A DNA stretch of 64,000 nt from Candidatus Enterovibrio escicola (GTDB taxonomy: Bacteria > Pseudomonadota > Gammaproteobacteria > Enterobacterales > Vibrionaceae): NCBI RefSeq assembly GCF_002464935.1, contig NZ_NBYY01000003.1, positions 1 through 64,000 of the forward strand. The letters run 5' to 3'. The position numbers and the translations under genes are program-made. Below the pieces are notes generated by a model. The model did no database searches, had not been told where the DNA came from, and was given only the letters and a program-made list of their open reading frames with translations. Below are positions 49,936 to 60,896 of this stretch, piece after piece. Numbering within the stretch: the first letter of the stretch is position 1; each line of letters begins with the position of its first letter.

Positions 49936-50951
49936 GGTTAAATCCTTGTCTTCTCAGAGTCGACGCTGAGTTCGGCTGTGGATGTCTCCACGTTCTTAAT
50001 ACAAGTGTATTTGGTTTATGATGACAATCATTAAATCCGATTTTAGCCAATTAATACATCCTGTGGGAATCAACCACTAAATCCGCATACCCAAAATAAA
50101 CTATTGACTACACAAGGACTTGTGTATGAATAACTTAGACGCTGTTTCCGTCGATGTCGATGACTTCTGCCAGACTTTCCTCCCTACATGGACAAAACAC
50201 CTAATTTCTTCCGAGATTAAACAAAGAAACAAGCCTTCTCATCTTTCAGTTAGCGAAGTGGTGACGATAGTGATAGCTTTCCATCAATCGGGGTATCGAG
50301 ACTTCAAAACCTATTACATCCACTTTGTTTGTCGTTACCTTACTAACAAATTTTCTAAATTGGTTAGCTACACGAGGATGCTAAAGTTCATGCAATATGT
50401 TCTGGTTCCTCTTTGCTATTACCTTACTCACCGTCATGGATTGTCTTTGTTGATTCATCCAAGCTACAGGTTTGTCACAACCTACGAATTCTCAAACATC
50501 AGCTCTTTAAAGGTACCTCGAAGAGAGGAAAAGAACGATGGGGTGGTTCTACGGCTTCAAACTACACTTTTTTATTAATGATCAAGGTGGCATTATCTTA
50601 GTTTGAGTGATGACGGTTAACGTGGATGATAGGAAGCCTGTATCGGAAATAGTTGACGAGCTTTGGGGTGTTTATATCGCGGGTCCATTGGAGTGGGAAT
50701 TTGCAGACAAGGGAGTGACATTGATGACGGGTGTGAAAAAAATATGAAAGCCAAAGTGATCAAACTTTAAAACCGCCTGATACTCCGGAAACGATTTATT
50801 ATTGAAACTGTTTTTAACTAACTAAAAAAACATATCCTAAATGGTCAACATGCTGGCGGGGATTATCGCGTATTCATTGCAACCAAAGAAGCCGAGTATC
50901 AAGATGATTAGGTTTGATAAGCAAGCGCTTATGCAGATCTGAGGTTAATTA

Positions 50952-51197
50952 TCAGAGACCCTTACGGATCAAATAACGATAGGGTGACCTTTCGGCATCT
51001 TGTCCAACAAGGGTGTGATCCATAAAACGGCAGAAGCTTGGGATGTCACGTGTAGTCGATAGATCATCCGTAACAACCAGCAGAGTTTCACCTTCTAACA
51101 TATTGCGAATCGTTTTTCTCACCATCATCACCGGTTCTGGACACCGTAAACCTTGGGCATTCAAACAGTAATTCGGATTTTCAAATTCTAAACTCAT
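50952..51197 (-). CDS. tusA: Sulfurtransferase TusA
   Basis: 81 residues, same length as E. coli TusA. The catalytic Cys 19 sits in [16 protein letters not shown]; then [19 protein letters not shown] and the C-terminal [11 protein letters not shown]. TusA carries persulfide sulfur from IscS to TusD for the 2-thiolation of tRNA wobble uridine, and feeds molybdenum cofactor synthesis. Frame clean, ATG at 51197. An IS982 end lies 5-6 bp past the stop. Confidence 0.95.
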   Translation of the reverse strand: MSLEFENPNYCLNAQGLRCPEPVMMVRKTIRNMLEGETLLVVTDDLSTTRDIPSFCRFMDHTLVGQDAERSPYRYLIRKGL

Positions 51198-51395
51198 ATA
51201 TGTGAATCACACTAAAACATCAACCTGATCATACTTAATGATCAATAAAATATTCAGCAGAGTTAAACGTGTAAAGTATCCGTATAACTTGACTAACAAG
51301 TCGTTAATGAACGTGGTGCGACCACCTAAGTCAACAGATATTTACTCTATGCCTAAATATCAAAGAGATAGGTTGACTTTTACCGTAAAAGTAAC
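51198..51395. other. Upstream of tusA
   Basis: No gene. A stem ACTTTTAC-C-GTAAAAGT lies at about 51376-51392, just before the MITE-like repeat. Confidence 0.3.
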
Positions 51396-51663
51396 TTATA
51401 CCAAAATAACTTGAAGTTGCTCGGTTTAAAAGGTCATCTATGCATTCAGTTCGCAGCAATTTCTCATAGGAATACTCTATCTCTTTCACGGAGATTTAAC
51501 GAAAAAATAGATGCCAAGGTTCCCTTTTGCAGACTGCATTTACTAACGATATATTCGATGTTATCTCTTTTTGGTGTAGTTCACTACACTTACCAATGCA
51601 TACCGTGATCATGACATCGGTAAAGCCTGCGGAAACCTATATCTTCAAGTTGTTTGAGTATAT
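51396..51663. repeat. MITE-like element with inverted ends
   Basis: Left end TATACCAAAATAACTTGAAG, right end ATCTTCAAGTTGTTTGAGTA (reads TACTCAAACAACTTGAAGAT on the other strand). About 267 bp between outer ends, with no transposase-like frame. Single ends of the same type occur at 5717, 37279 and 39092. Confidence 0.55.
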
Positions 51664-52044
51664 TTAACCTGAACTGTTTCATTAACTTATTGGTTTTGTA
51701 ACTGCTGAGTGACTTCACTTTAATCGTGATAATATCAGTGGCGGTTTTTGCACCTGCGGAACTAGGGTTCGATCATTTTTAGATGACAACGCCAATACTT
51801 GTAGCTACTTCTGTGAATACTGAATAAATTACATTTTGTGGATACAGCGCGATTCTTCCTAGACTTATCAGCTAATGATATTTATTCAGTAAGTCTGACA
51901 GTCAAGAGATTCGTCGCCTTTTTTAGTATATCGTCATGTTCTTCAAGTCATTCCTAGTGATAGCATCCAAGACGATGATATCACTCCTAATCAGGTAGCC
52001 TGATTAAATTTTGGTACTAAATTTTAATATTTTCTTCCTTCTGT
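51664..52044. other. Intergenic, unassigned
   Basis: Begins with an IS982-like scrap (TTAACCTGAACTG) and then shows no family I can recognise. It may hold decayed IS or gene material. Confidence 0.25.
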
Positions 52045-52163
52045 CAACTATTGGTAATTCATCGCAGTACTGCTTGTTTTTTTAGCGAGAAGAGCTTACC
52101 ACTTCCGGTAGTTGGTTTTTTGTACAGGATACAATAAGTGTCGCAGCTATTATCAGAATTCAG
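52045..52163. repeat. About 120-bp hairpin repeat, copy B
   Basis: Pairs with copy A at 47609-47730: GCAGTACTGCTTGTT, GAGAAGAG, TCCGGTAGTT, AATAAGTGTCGCAGCTATTA and TCAGAATTCAGG correspond in order. Confidence 0.65.
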
Positions 52164-52296
52164 GAATTACCTCAAACACAAGATTTTTATTAAGATCAAC
52201 GATACAAAAATTAAGGGAAAAATCCCTCGATCTTTTTCGAAGAATTTATATATGAAAGACGGGCTTCATAGGTTGTTTTGACCAAAATAGGAGTAG

Positions 52297-53886
52297 TTAA
52301 TCTAAACCCCGCGACTTCATAAACTCCTCATAGGTACCTTTAAAGTCAAATACCTTCCTATCACGAATCTCCAGAATTCTTGTCGCCAAAGAATCCACAA
52401 ATTGACGATCGTGAGACACAAAAAACAAGGTACCTTTATATTGCTCCAACGCCATATTTAACGACTCAATAGATTCCATATCCATGTGGTTAGTAGGCTC
52501 ATCAAGCAATAAAATGTTGGGTCTATGCATCATTAGTTTACCAAGCAGCATACGGCCTTGTTCACCACCAGATAGTACTTTCACGGATTTCTTGATATCG
52601 TCCTGTGAAAATAGCAAACGACCCAAATAACCGCGAACTACCTGCTCGTCGTCACCGTCTTGTTTCCACTTAGACATCCAATCAAATACATTTAAGTCTT
52701 CTATAAATTCTGCTGTATGATCTTGAGCATAATAACCAATATTAGTGTTTTCTGACCACTTATATGAACCTGCCTTAGGCTCTAAATATCCCGCTAACGT
52801 ATTAATAAGTGTGGTTTTACCCACACTATTTTGTCCTATGATCGCGATACGCTCACCCACTTCAAAAATACCATTCAGACCTAGGAATAGCATCCCTTCA
52901 AATCCTTGTGCCATATTTCTAATTTCCAATGCGTTTCGGAACAGTTCGTTAGATTGATCAAAACGGATGAACGGGTTTTTACGACTTGATGCTTTTACTT
53001 CATCAAGTTTAATCTTATCGATTTGTTTAGCACGCGATGTAGCTTGCTTCGCTTTTGATGCATTTGCTGAAAAACGGGCTACAAAGCATTGCAGATCTGA
53101 AATTTGTGCCTTCTTTTTCTCATTGTCAAAAAGTAGACGTTCACGATCCTGTGTTGCTGCAAGCATGTATTCGTCATAAGTTCCTAAATAAATACGCAGC
53201 TTACCGTAATCCAAGTCTGCGATGTGTGTACATACAGAATTCAGGAAGTGTCGGTCGTGAGAGATGATAATCATAGTTGAGTTACGTTCATTCAGAGTTT
53301 GTTCTAACCAACGAATGGTATCGATATCCAAGTTGTTCGTTGGTTCATCAAGCAGCATGATGTCCGGATCAGCAAACAGCACTTGTGCTAGTAACACACG
53401 CAGTTTCCAACCTGGTGCCACTTTGCTCATTAAACCGAAATGTTGATCTACAGGAATACCAACAGACAGTAGCAGTTCCCCCGCACGAGATTCTGCGGTG
53501 TAACCGTCCAACTCGGCAAACTCAACTTCCAAATCAGCAACGCGCATGCCATTTTCTTCAGTCATGTCTGGTAGTGAGTAGATATGGTCACGTTCTTGTT
53601 TTACGCCCCAAAGTGCAGTATGACCCATTATAACAGTGTCGATAACAGTAAACTCTTCATATGCAAACTGGTCTTGACTCAACTTGGCCACACGTTCGTT
53701 GGTACTAACACTTACGTTACCTTGAGAAGGATCCAATTCACCACTCAGGATCTTCATAAATGTAGATTTTCCACAACCATTTGCGCCGATTAAGCCGTAA
53801 CAGTTTCCATCACAAAATTTAACGGAAATATTTTCGAAAAGAGGTTTTGCGCCAAATTGCTGGCTTATATTAGCTATACTAATCAA
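52297..53886 (-). CDS. ybiT: ABC-F ATPase YbiT
   Basis: 529 residues against 530 in E. coli YbiT. Two ATPase domains in tandem without membrane segments: Walker [10 protein letters not shown] (34-42) and a second GQNSVGKTT near 350; first signature replaced by the YbiT-type [12 protein letters not shown], second LSGGEQGRM; Walker [13 protein letters not shown] and [12 protein letters not shown], each followed by an H-loop (SHDRHF, SHDRQF). The linker (about 240-320) is basic and helical, as in ABC-F proteins that enter the ribosomal E site. Acts on stalled ribosomes rather than in transport. In the second Walker A a Ser replaces the usual Gly. Intact. Confidence 0.94.
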   Translation of the reverse strand: MISIANISQQFGAKPLFENISVKFCDGNCYGLIGANGCGKSTFMKILSGELDPSQGNVSVSTNERVAKLSQDQFAYEEFTVIDTVIMGHTALWGVKQERDHIYSLPDMTEENGMRVADLEVEFAELDGYTAESRAGELLLSVGIPVDQHFGLMSKVAPGWKLRVLLAQVLFADPDIMLLDEPTNNLDIDTIRWLEQTLNERNSTMIIISHDRHFLNSVCTHIADLDYGKLRIYLGTYDEYMLAATQDRERLLFDNEKKKAQISDLQCFVARFSANASKAKQATSRAKQIDKIKLDEVKASSRKNPFIRFDQSNELFRNALEIRNMAQGFEGMLFLGLNGIFEVGERIAIIGQNSVGKTTLINTLAGYLEPKAGSYKWSENTNIGYYAQDHTAEFIEDLNVFDWMSKWKQDGDDEQVVRGYLGRLLFSQDDIKKSVKVLSGGEQGRMLLGKLMMHRPNILLLDEPTNHMDMESIESLNMALEQYKGTLFFVSHDRQFVDSLATRILEIRDRKVFDFKGTYEEFMKSRGLD

Positions 53887-54135
53887 TGAAATTATCCTGA
53901 ACAGTGAATTGAGTGAGTATTAAAGACAACAAGAGAATACCGCTGGTGCGACCCTACTTCAAGCAAACACGTAAGCTAGTTCATAATATTTTAATTAAAG
54001 TGGTTTTTGTCTGTATAAAAACTGCTTCACTTTATCTAAGAAGGTAGTAGGAGATATGATGATTTCTGGGGTATGGTGTGATCTATTGAATGTTCTCTGT
54101 CCAGAATGTTTATATAGAACGGTACATCATAATGG

Positions 54136-54497
54136 AGTAGTTGATAAAACCAAGCTTATAACACACTGTTCCCAATTTTTTGTACAGTCTTAATTTGTCT
54201 TCTGGCGAACAAGCATACCAAGTCTTATAACTTTAGTTCATCGCTTTCACATTTGACAGTGCTTTACTAACTTGAGCATTGTAATTACGAAGAGTGAGTT
54301 ATAAGGCTGAGCAACTGTTTATAGCAAAACATTACTGTATCTGCTAATGAACGTTTGTGATAACCCCAATCCTTTTTTTACTCCGCTAGTTTATCTTCTT
54401 TTAAAGCCTTCTATAGTTTCATTTCTAAGATGACTTCATCCTACTACTCCGCGTTGCTTCGAGGTGGAATAGTAGGCGTTATTCCTTTGTTCTTTCA
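54136..54497 (-). mobile_element. IS5 3' part
   Basis: Outer end reads GTAGTTGATAAAACCAAGC. Contains the reverse of blocks for RLGMLVRQKIN, SLADTVMFCYKQ and PTIPPRSNAE-like debris; it ends at the phrase TTCCTTTGTTCTTTCA where IS91 begins. Confidence 0.7.
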
Positions 54498-55525
54498 CCT
54501 AGAAATTTTTTCCAAGGAACTATATGTGGTAGGGCTTAAGGCATGTCTCTTTCTGTGATATATTTAGCAAGATTGAATAGATAAAAGGCATGAATGAATT
54601 TCAAAGGTATCAAATTAAAGCTGCTTCGCTTTCAACGTGTTTTTACTACAAATTTAGCCATATTCATATCCAGTTATCCCCGCTATGACACCTATTATTA
54701 TCATTTAGAAATCGCTAAAATGCTGAAGTGTGGAAGTTCAGAAAATAGCTTTGCCACTTACCAATATTTGGGTTACGGTCTAAGGGCAACATGAAGTTAA
54801 CTTTAGTTATAAGGGGAAAGTATTATGCATGGGAGAGTATGATCAAAATAGGCATCCCCTGTTTCCTAGGGTGAGCTAGCGGCAAGTTGTCTTAACATTG
54901 CTTAAGCAACTTCGTATTCCTTTCCATAATCACTCCAATCAGAAGTGTTTGTATTCTAGGTTTATGGTCTTAGTGGAAGTCTGCTTATCTGAGTTGATTC
55001 GGGTGCACTTTAAAGATCGATACGTATGAAATCGCCGTCATTATTTTCATCCATACCCAGAGTCGTAATGGCAACTACAATCCGCATTTACATGCGATAC
55101 TGGCTGAAGGTTCATTCTTTCCTTCAAACGCGGATTTGAAAGAGTTTCAGCATTGATCGTCATCTTAGCTACGATTACTCTAGCAAAAACATTTACTGAA
55201 GTTAATGGAAGATTAAGTTTCCAGCGTGTGAATATGTGATTAGAATCTTATGGGCTAATTATCCTGATGGTTTCTATGCCCAGCCTCGCAATGGTCGTAC
55301 AAATAAAGTCCCAAGCAATAAAGCTACCGAGGGTTAATACGATACCTAACCAAATATTTGTCATCCCTGCCGATAGGCTTATCTAGGATAGTCAGGTATT
55401 ACTATCAATCACATAAAACGAAGTTAAAAACCTATGAGATAGTGGATGCTAAGGTATTTGTTGGCAGGCTGGTTCAGCACATTCCTCCTAAAGAATTTCA
55501 ACGAGTGAGATATTGTGGCTTTCAA
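54498..55525 (+). mobile_element. IS91 copy, right part missing
   Basis: Follows the 3046-4330 copy from the left end (GGAACTATATGTGGTAGGGC) to the block VFVGRLVQHIPPKEFQRVRY, then stops short at an IS982 end. Many stops. Some blocks such as HPESXWQLQSAFTCDTG are in different frames. Confidence 0.75.
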
Positions 55526-55526
55526 A

Positions 55527-55580
55527 CGATCAGATCTTGAGTTAGGCATCGAATTTATTTCTTGAGCGCAGCTCAGGTTA
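55527..55580 (-). mobile_element. IS982 5' terminus
   Basis: GATCAGATCTTGAGTTAGGC to GCGCAGCTCAGGTTAC. About 54 bp, joined directly to IS91 in the middle of a shared CAAACGA-like phrase. Confidence 0.65.
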
Positions 55581-55665
55581 CCTAGTGACACACTATCACC
55601 AACCTAGTGATCCTGTGTTACCCAGAACCAGTCAATTAGAATCTATAAAAAAGAAACAAAATATG

Positions 55666-56421
55666 TGACTGAAATTGAACGCTATTTAGAGCGTGTGTGG
55701 TTTGAGTTTCCAACGAAGAAATCTAAAAAAATTTTTTTGGCAAAATTTAAGAGTTGGCTTCAAGCAAGAAATGAGCCAGTGGATGAATTTATAAACATAC
55801 TCTGTCAGCATATTAAAACCCGAATGGGTAACCAACAATTCGGATTCAATAAACTACACCTTACGACTTACTTGAACCAAGAACGCTGGAGTAATGACTA
55901 TGAAAGCAATCGACCAAGGACTGATAAAACAAGCCATCAACAAAACCGATATAAACAACACAACGCGGTGCTGCTCAAGCGTTATTGCCACTCTTCAGCA
56001 CCGAGTAGAAGGTCAATTGGTTCAGTGAAGCGGGGAGGATTGGATCCAAACGAAATGTGTGGAGGGTTGTTAGTTACTTTTTGCGGAAAGTCGATGTATG
56101 GCTACCAAGCTTATCGGAGTTTATTTCTTTGGGCTGACAAGCGATTGTCAATTTTAATAACGCTTTCGATCAAATGATTCGCAGGAAACCAGAAAGCGAT
56201 ATCGAATACTGGGCGATGTAATAGGTAGGTTTTCTGTGCCGTAGTTATTTGAGTGAGAGAGACGAAAGATCAAAATACCGGAGGGTATTGAAGAAATACG
56301 TTGATAAGTATCGCGCTGGTTCATTACCAGCAAGAAACCAAAACCGTTTAAAAGACAAATCAAACATAAAACAAATATGTGATATTCAGCGGCCTATGCC
56401 TAAACAATTTGATAAGAGTTA
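55666..56421 (+). pseudogene. Decayed gene of probable phage or plasmid origin
   Basis: From a GTG or ATG near 55665, one frame gives MTEIERYLERVWFEFPTKKS, then FKSWLQARNEPVDEFINILC, then FNKLHLTTYLNQERWSND. The segment TTYLNQERW is a wording common at the ends of phage replication or DNA-binding proteins. Downstream pieces in other frames include RVWLPSLSEFISLG-like debris, then FDQMIRRKPESDIEYWAM and KYRRVLKKYVDKYRAGSLPA. At least two frameshifts and two stops separate them. It may be two neighbouring phage genes, not one. I cannot name the exact family. Confidence 0.45.
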
Positions 56422-56549
56422 AGTGTTCGTAAGAGTTGCTGCAATGGGGAAAAGTGCAATATGAATAGAAAAACTACTGGCGACATTCAATCTTAAATTG
56501 ATCAACTACGAGCCGTCGTTGGGCGGTAAAGATTTGCTGTCTCTTAAAT

Positions 56550-56625
56550 CGTGCTAAATATATAACAAAAAGGGACATTGCTTAAGCCCCACCACATCTA
56601 GTTTCTGAGAGGAAATTCTTAGATG
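56550..56625 (-). mobile_element. IS91 left end (minus)
   Basis: Reverse of AAGAATTTCCTC and GGTGGGGCTTAAG from the IS91 copies. Only about 75 bp remain. Confidence 0.6.
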
Positions 56626-56816
56626 AAATAACACTATATTTTTCAGAGTAAATTTAACTTGTTGATATTTAATCAATTAAATTGCACACAGGAAATGTGG
56701 TTTTTTCTTTGTAAATTCATCTAGGTCTTTAACAATCAGCATTACAGAGATATCCTAGACGCTTCACTGTCGCACAGGAATAATGTCATTCTTGGTGGAG
56801 TGAAGTATATCAATCC
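56626..56816. other. Unassigned AT-rich stretch
   Basis: No gene or repeat recognised. Confidence 0.25.
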
Positions 56817-57061
56817 AAAAAATAAAACCCAAAGTGATAAAATTTTGAAACCGCCTAATGCTCCGGAAACAATTTATTATTGAAACTGTTTTTGACTAAC
56901 TAAAAAACATCTCCTAAATCGAGCATTCTCGGCACCGTAGTTATATCAGATTTATGGTCAACTTGCTGGCGTGGCTTATCGCGTATTCATTTCAACCAAA
57001 AAAGCTAAGCATCAAGATAACTAGGTTTGATAAGCAAGCGCTGATGCAGATCTGAGGTTAA
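56817..57061 (+). mobile_element. IS982 3' end
   Basis: Blocks for PKVIKFXNRLMLRKQFIIET and [14 protein letters not shown]-like debris end in CAGATCTGAGGTTAA. About 245 bp. Confidence 0.75.
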
Positions 57062-57192
57062 ATAACAAGTGAACTATACCAATGAATATAAACAAGCTAG
57101 GTAATAGGACTGAAAGAATGCAGTCAACAATATGGCTAATTCAAGATAAGATAGGTATAAACCTAAACATCATTTAACAAGGTAAACTCAAG

Positions 57193-59187
57193 ATGGAACG
57201 TAGGATCCTTGCCAATGCCATCCGTGCTCTGAGTATGGACGCCGTACAAAAAGCTAATTCTGGTCACCCAGGTGCCCCTATGGGTATGGCTGATATTGCT
57301 GAAGTCCTGTGGCGAAACCATATGAACCACAGTCCTACAAACCCTCAATGGGCAAACCGTGATCGCTTCATACAGTCAAATGGCCACGGTTCAATGTTGA
57401 TCTATTCACTACTTCACCTGACAGGCTATGATCTGTCGATTGACGATCTGAAAAACTTCCGCCAATTGCACTCAAAAACCCCAGGTCATCCTGAATACGG
57501 TTACGTACCCGGTATTGAGACCACCACTGGTCCACTGGGACAAGGTATATCTAATGCAGTTGGTATGGCGATAGCAGAAAAATCACTAGCTGCACAATTC
57601 AATCGTGACGGCTATGACATCGTTAACCACCACACCTTTGTTTTTTTGGGAGATGGCTGTCTAATGGAAGGTATCTCTCATGAAGCGTGTTCACTTGCAG
57701 GTACATTAGGTCTTGGAAAACTAATCGCCTTTTGGGATAATAACGGCATTTCTATCGACGGGCGCGTTGAAGGTTGGTTTACAGATAACACACCAAAACG
57801 GTTTGAAGCTTATGGTTGGCATGTTATCCCAAGAGTAGACGGTCACGATGCAGATGCAATCAATACTGCCATAGAAGACTCGAAAGCAGAAACTGGTCGT
57901 CCAACCCTAATTTGCACCAAAACCATCATCGGTTTCGGATCACCAAACAAAGCGGGCACACATTACTGCCACGGTGCTCCTCTAGGTACTGAGGAAATTT
58001 CAGCCACGCGTAAACAACTTGGCTGGGAGTATGGTCCATTTGAGATTCCTGCTGAAATTTATAGTCACTGGGATGCCAAGGAAGCCGGAGCTGTAAAAGA
58101 ATCTGCTTCGGATGAGAAACTGGTTAAGTATGCAAACGAACACCCTGAGCTAGCTGCTGAATTCAAACGCCGCGTAAACGGTGAACTTCCCGTAGAGTGG
58201 GAGGCCAAAACTAGACAAATTATTGCAGATCTGCAAGCACACCCAGCGAATATTGCGTCACGTAAAGCCTCACAAAATATATTGGAATCTTTTGGTTCAA
58301 TTCTGCCAGAATTAATAGGTGGATCGGCTGACCTCTCGCCTTCAAACCTAACCATGTGGTCTGGATCAAAAGCCATCACAGCTTACGATCCGTCTGGAAA
58401 CTATATCCACTACGGGGTGCGTGAGTTTGCGATGACAGCTATCATCAACGGTATTTCACTACATGGTGGTTTTATACCTTACGGTGCGACTTTCCTAATG
58501 TTCATGGAATATGCCCGTAACGCGATGCGTATGGCAGCACTAATGAAAGTACCGAATATTCAAGTTTACACCCACGACTCCATTGGTCTCGGTGAAGACG
58601 GACCAACCCACCAACCTGTTGAGCAAATAGCCTCGCTACGCCTGATACCCAACATGAGCACATGGCGGCCATGTGACCAAGTAGAATCTGCGGTCGCGTG
58701 GAAGCTGGCTATTGAGCGTAGGAATGGCCCTACTGCGTTGATCTTCTCACGTCAAACTTTAGAACAACAAGGGCGTGATACGGAACAAGTCGCAAACATC
58801 ACCAGAGGTGCTTATATCCTAAGAAAGTGTGAAGGCAAGCCTAAACTTATCTTAATAGCAACGGGTTCAGAGGTTCCACTTGTAGTAGAAGCAGCGGCGC
58901 AACTAGCGATAGATGGTAAGCAAGTATGTGTGGTTTCAATGCCATCAGCGGATACATTCGACAAACAAGATGCTTCTTACCGTGAATCAATTTTGCCTTC
59001 AGATGTGAAGGCCCGTATCGCTGTTGAAGCAGGTATTGCAGACTACTGGTACAAATATGTTGGCTTTGATGGGCGGATCATCGGCATGCACACCTTCGGT
59101 GAATCAGCGCCTGCTAGTAAACTATTCGAGATGTTTGGTTTTACCATTGAGAACGTCGTTAATACAGCAAAAGAATTGCTCACGTAA
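57193..59187 (+). CDS. tkt: Transketolase
   Basis: 664 residues, the family length. N-terminal thiamine-diphosphate domain: [20 protein letters not shown] (His 26-region), [37 protein letters not shown], and the ThDP-metal motif [18 protein letters not shown] to NNGISIDG. Middle domain: [40 protein letters not shown] with catalytic Glu/His residues; C-terminal domain with [11 protein letters not shown]. Transfers two-carbon units between sugar phosphates, linking glycolysis and the pentose phosphate pathway. ATG at 57193 follows AAGGT about 12 bases upstream. A terminator follows. Frame clean. Confidence 0.96.
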   Translation: MERRILANAIRALSMDAVQKANSGHPGAPMGMADIAEVLWRNHMNHSPTNPQWANRDRFIQSNGHGSMLIYSLLHLTGYDLSIDDLKNFRQLHSKTPGHPEYGYVPGIETTTGPLGQGISNAVGMAIAEKSLAAQFNRDGYDIVNHHTFVFLGDGCLMEGISHEACSLAGTLGLGKLIAFWDNNGISIDGRVEGWFTDNTPKRFEAYGWHVIPRVDGHDADAINTAIEDSKAETGRPTLICTKTIIGFGSPNKAGTHYCHGAPLGTEEISATRKQLGWEYGPFEIPAEIYSHWDAKEAGAVKESASDEKLVKYANEHPELAAEFKRRVNGELPVEWEAKTRQIIADLQAHPANIASRKASQNILESFGSILPELIGGSADLSPSNLTMWSGSKAITAYDPSGNYIHYGVREFAMTAIINGISLHGGFIPYGATFLMFMEYARNAMRMAALMKVPNIQVYTHDSIGLGEDGPTHQPVEQIASLRLIPNMSTWRPCDQVESAVAWKLAIERRNGPTALIFSRQTLEQQGRDTEQVANITRGAYILRKCEGKPKLILIATGSEVPLVVEAAAQLAIDGKQVCVVSMPSADTFDKQDASYRESILPSDVKARIAVEAGIADYWYKYVGFDGRIIGMHTFGESAPASKLFEMFGFTIENVVNTAKELLT

Positions 59188-59214
59188 ATGTCAATATCAC
59201 AGCCATTAATACTT

Positions 59215-59244
59215 ATGATCCCCTATCATGAGGGATCATTTTTA
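59215..59244 (+). terminator. Rho-independent terminator of tkt
   Basis: ATGATCCC pairs perfectly with GGGATCAT, nine-base loop, then TTTT. Lies 28 bp past the tkt stop. Confidence 0.8.
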
Positions 59245-59271
59245 ACATTTATACTCTTCTTACTTGTAGTT

Positions 59272-60227
59272 AACCTAAGCTGCGCTTAAGAAATTAACTA
59301 AATGCCTAAGTCGCGATCTGATCATTTGAAATAAACTATTGACTGCACAAGGACTTGTGCATGAATAACTTAGACGCAGTTTTCGTCGATATCGACGAAA
59401 ACTGCTAGACTTTCCTCCCTGCATGGGCAAAATACCTAATTTCCTTTCGGTGTCCAACAAAGAAACAAACCTTTTCGCCTCTCAGTTAGCGAAGTGATGA
59501 CGATAGTGATAGCTTTCTATCAGTCTGGGTATCGAGATTTCAAAATCTATTACATCCACTTTGTTTGCCGCTACCTCACTAACGAAGTTCCTGAATTAGT
59601 CAACTACACGCGAATGCGCAAGCGCATGCAAGGTGTATTGGTTCTGCTTTGCTCTTACCTCACTCACCACAAGGTCTTGCCTTCGTTGATTCATCCAAGT
59701 TACAGGTTTGTAATAACCTCACATTTTCAGACATCAGGTTTTTAAAGGTACTGCGAAGCGAGGAAAAGGAACTATGGGCTGATTCTACAGTTTCAAATTA
59801 CACCTTATTATCAATGACCAAGGTGGCATTATCTCAGTCAAAGTGACGATGGCTAACGTGGATGATAGAAAGCCTATATCGGAAATGGTTGACGAGCTTT
59901 AAGGATGTTTATACGGAGACAAAGGTTATATCTCTAGTCCGATTGGATCGGGAGCTTACAGACAAAGGTGTGATACTGATAGCGGGTGTGAAAAAGAATA
60001 AGAAACCAAAAATGATGAAACTTTGGAACCGTTTGATGCTCCGGAAACGATTTATTATTGAAACCGTTTTTGATTAACTAAAAAGCATACCCCAGATTAA
60101 GCATTTTCGGCACCGTAGTTTTGTCAACTTTATGGCAGGGTTCATCGCGCATATTCATTTCAACCAAAGAAGCCGAGCATCAAGATGACTCGGCTTGAGA
60201 AGTAACCGCTTATGCAGATCTGAGGTT
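59272..60227 (+). mobile_element. IS982, near full-length, dead
   Basis: Ends AACCTAAGCTGCGCTTAAG and CAGATCTGAGGTTA, 956 bp. Transposase pieces: MNNLDAVFVDIDEN then a stop, LSVSEVMTIVIAFYQSGYR, VFVDSSKLQVCNNL, and MKLWNRLMLRKRFIIETVFD. Stops at several points, for example TAA in DELxGCLYG. Confidence 0.85.
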
Positions 60228-60896
60228 ATTTAGGAGACAACGCTGCTTATTAAAGTGCAAAGACCGTCATTATTAAACGGAATTAGGGGTGAGATATCAA
60301 TAAAAGTGGTATAAGCTTATCTCTATAATAAGTATTGTCATTTAGTAAAAAATGCCTTTAGGCGAATTAAATAATATCATTCAGTTCCAATTATAATTGG
60401 AACTAAAGTACGCCTAGATGGTATCCTAGAAGTTCATGTTAATATGGCTGTCATTATATTGTTAAACGAGTTATGTACAGCAAAGATCAACACCCTTGGT
60501 AAGGTTGCGAAAAATATTATTTGAGACATATAAAACCTGTTTGATGGCGAAAGTAATAGGTAAAAAACTCTTTATGCATAAACTGGATCATCATGATTAA
60601 TACAGCTTAACCAGCTAATTTTAGGAGTAACAGTACATTGTTAAAGAACTAAATGTTTACAGCTAAAAATCTACCAGTCGTAGAAAAATGTGAAGTTGTT
60701 CAATTTTTCCCTGGATTTTCTTGGTTTATTAGCGCAGAATTCTCTCCCTTATTTGTCGAGGCTCGTAGCGTTGATTGCTGTTACAGAGAGTGGGGTGTCA
60801 TTTTGTTAACTAAAAGTGACCCAGTATCAGTAAAAGATAACAGTGCAAAACTGCTAGTAGAGGCTCCTTACTTTTCGTTTACATATCGGGATCCTA
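60228..60896. promoter_or_regulatory. Long upstream region of deaD with perfect palindrome
   Basis: No confident gene. A perfect 22-bp palindrome spans 60383-60404 (half-site AGTTCCAATTA), with TAGGCG and CGCCTA arms further out. Cold-shock helicase genes often have long structured leaders; this may be such a leader, an operator, or the relic of an element. An open frame of 87 codons at 60653-60916 overlaps the deaD start; I do not count it as a gene. Confidence 0.4.

Larger units (their letters stand above)
47806..50092 (-). mobile_element. ISL3-type element with passenger gene
   Basis: 2287 bp. Both ends carry the same 18-bp perfect inverted repeat, GGGTATGCGGATTTAGTG, and the element is flanked by perfect 8-bp direct repeats (AAAATAAA), the duplication length typical of ISL3. 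It contains a dead ISL3 transposase and, between it and the right end, a second reading frame (49178-49935). Perfect ends suggest a fairly recent jump, yet both genes are broken. Confidence 0.85.
47742..50946 (+). mobile_element. IS982 copy interrupted by the ISL3 element
   Basis: The 5' end is at 47742 (AACCTAAACTGCGCATAAG) and the copy resumes at 50093 and runs to 50946 (CAGATCTGAGGTTAA). AAAATAAA occurs at 47798-47805 and again at 50093-50100. The transposase start is intact after the insert (MNNLDAVSVDVDDFCQTF from 50126), with LSVSEVVTIVIAFHQSGYR, then IVFVDSSKLQVCHNLRI in a shifted frame. Removing the insert leaves about 910 bp. Confidence 0.85.
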
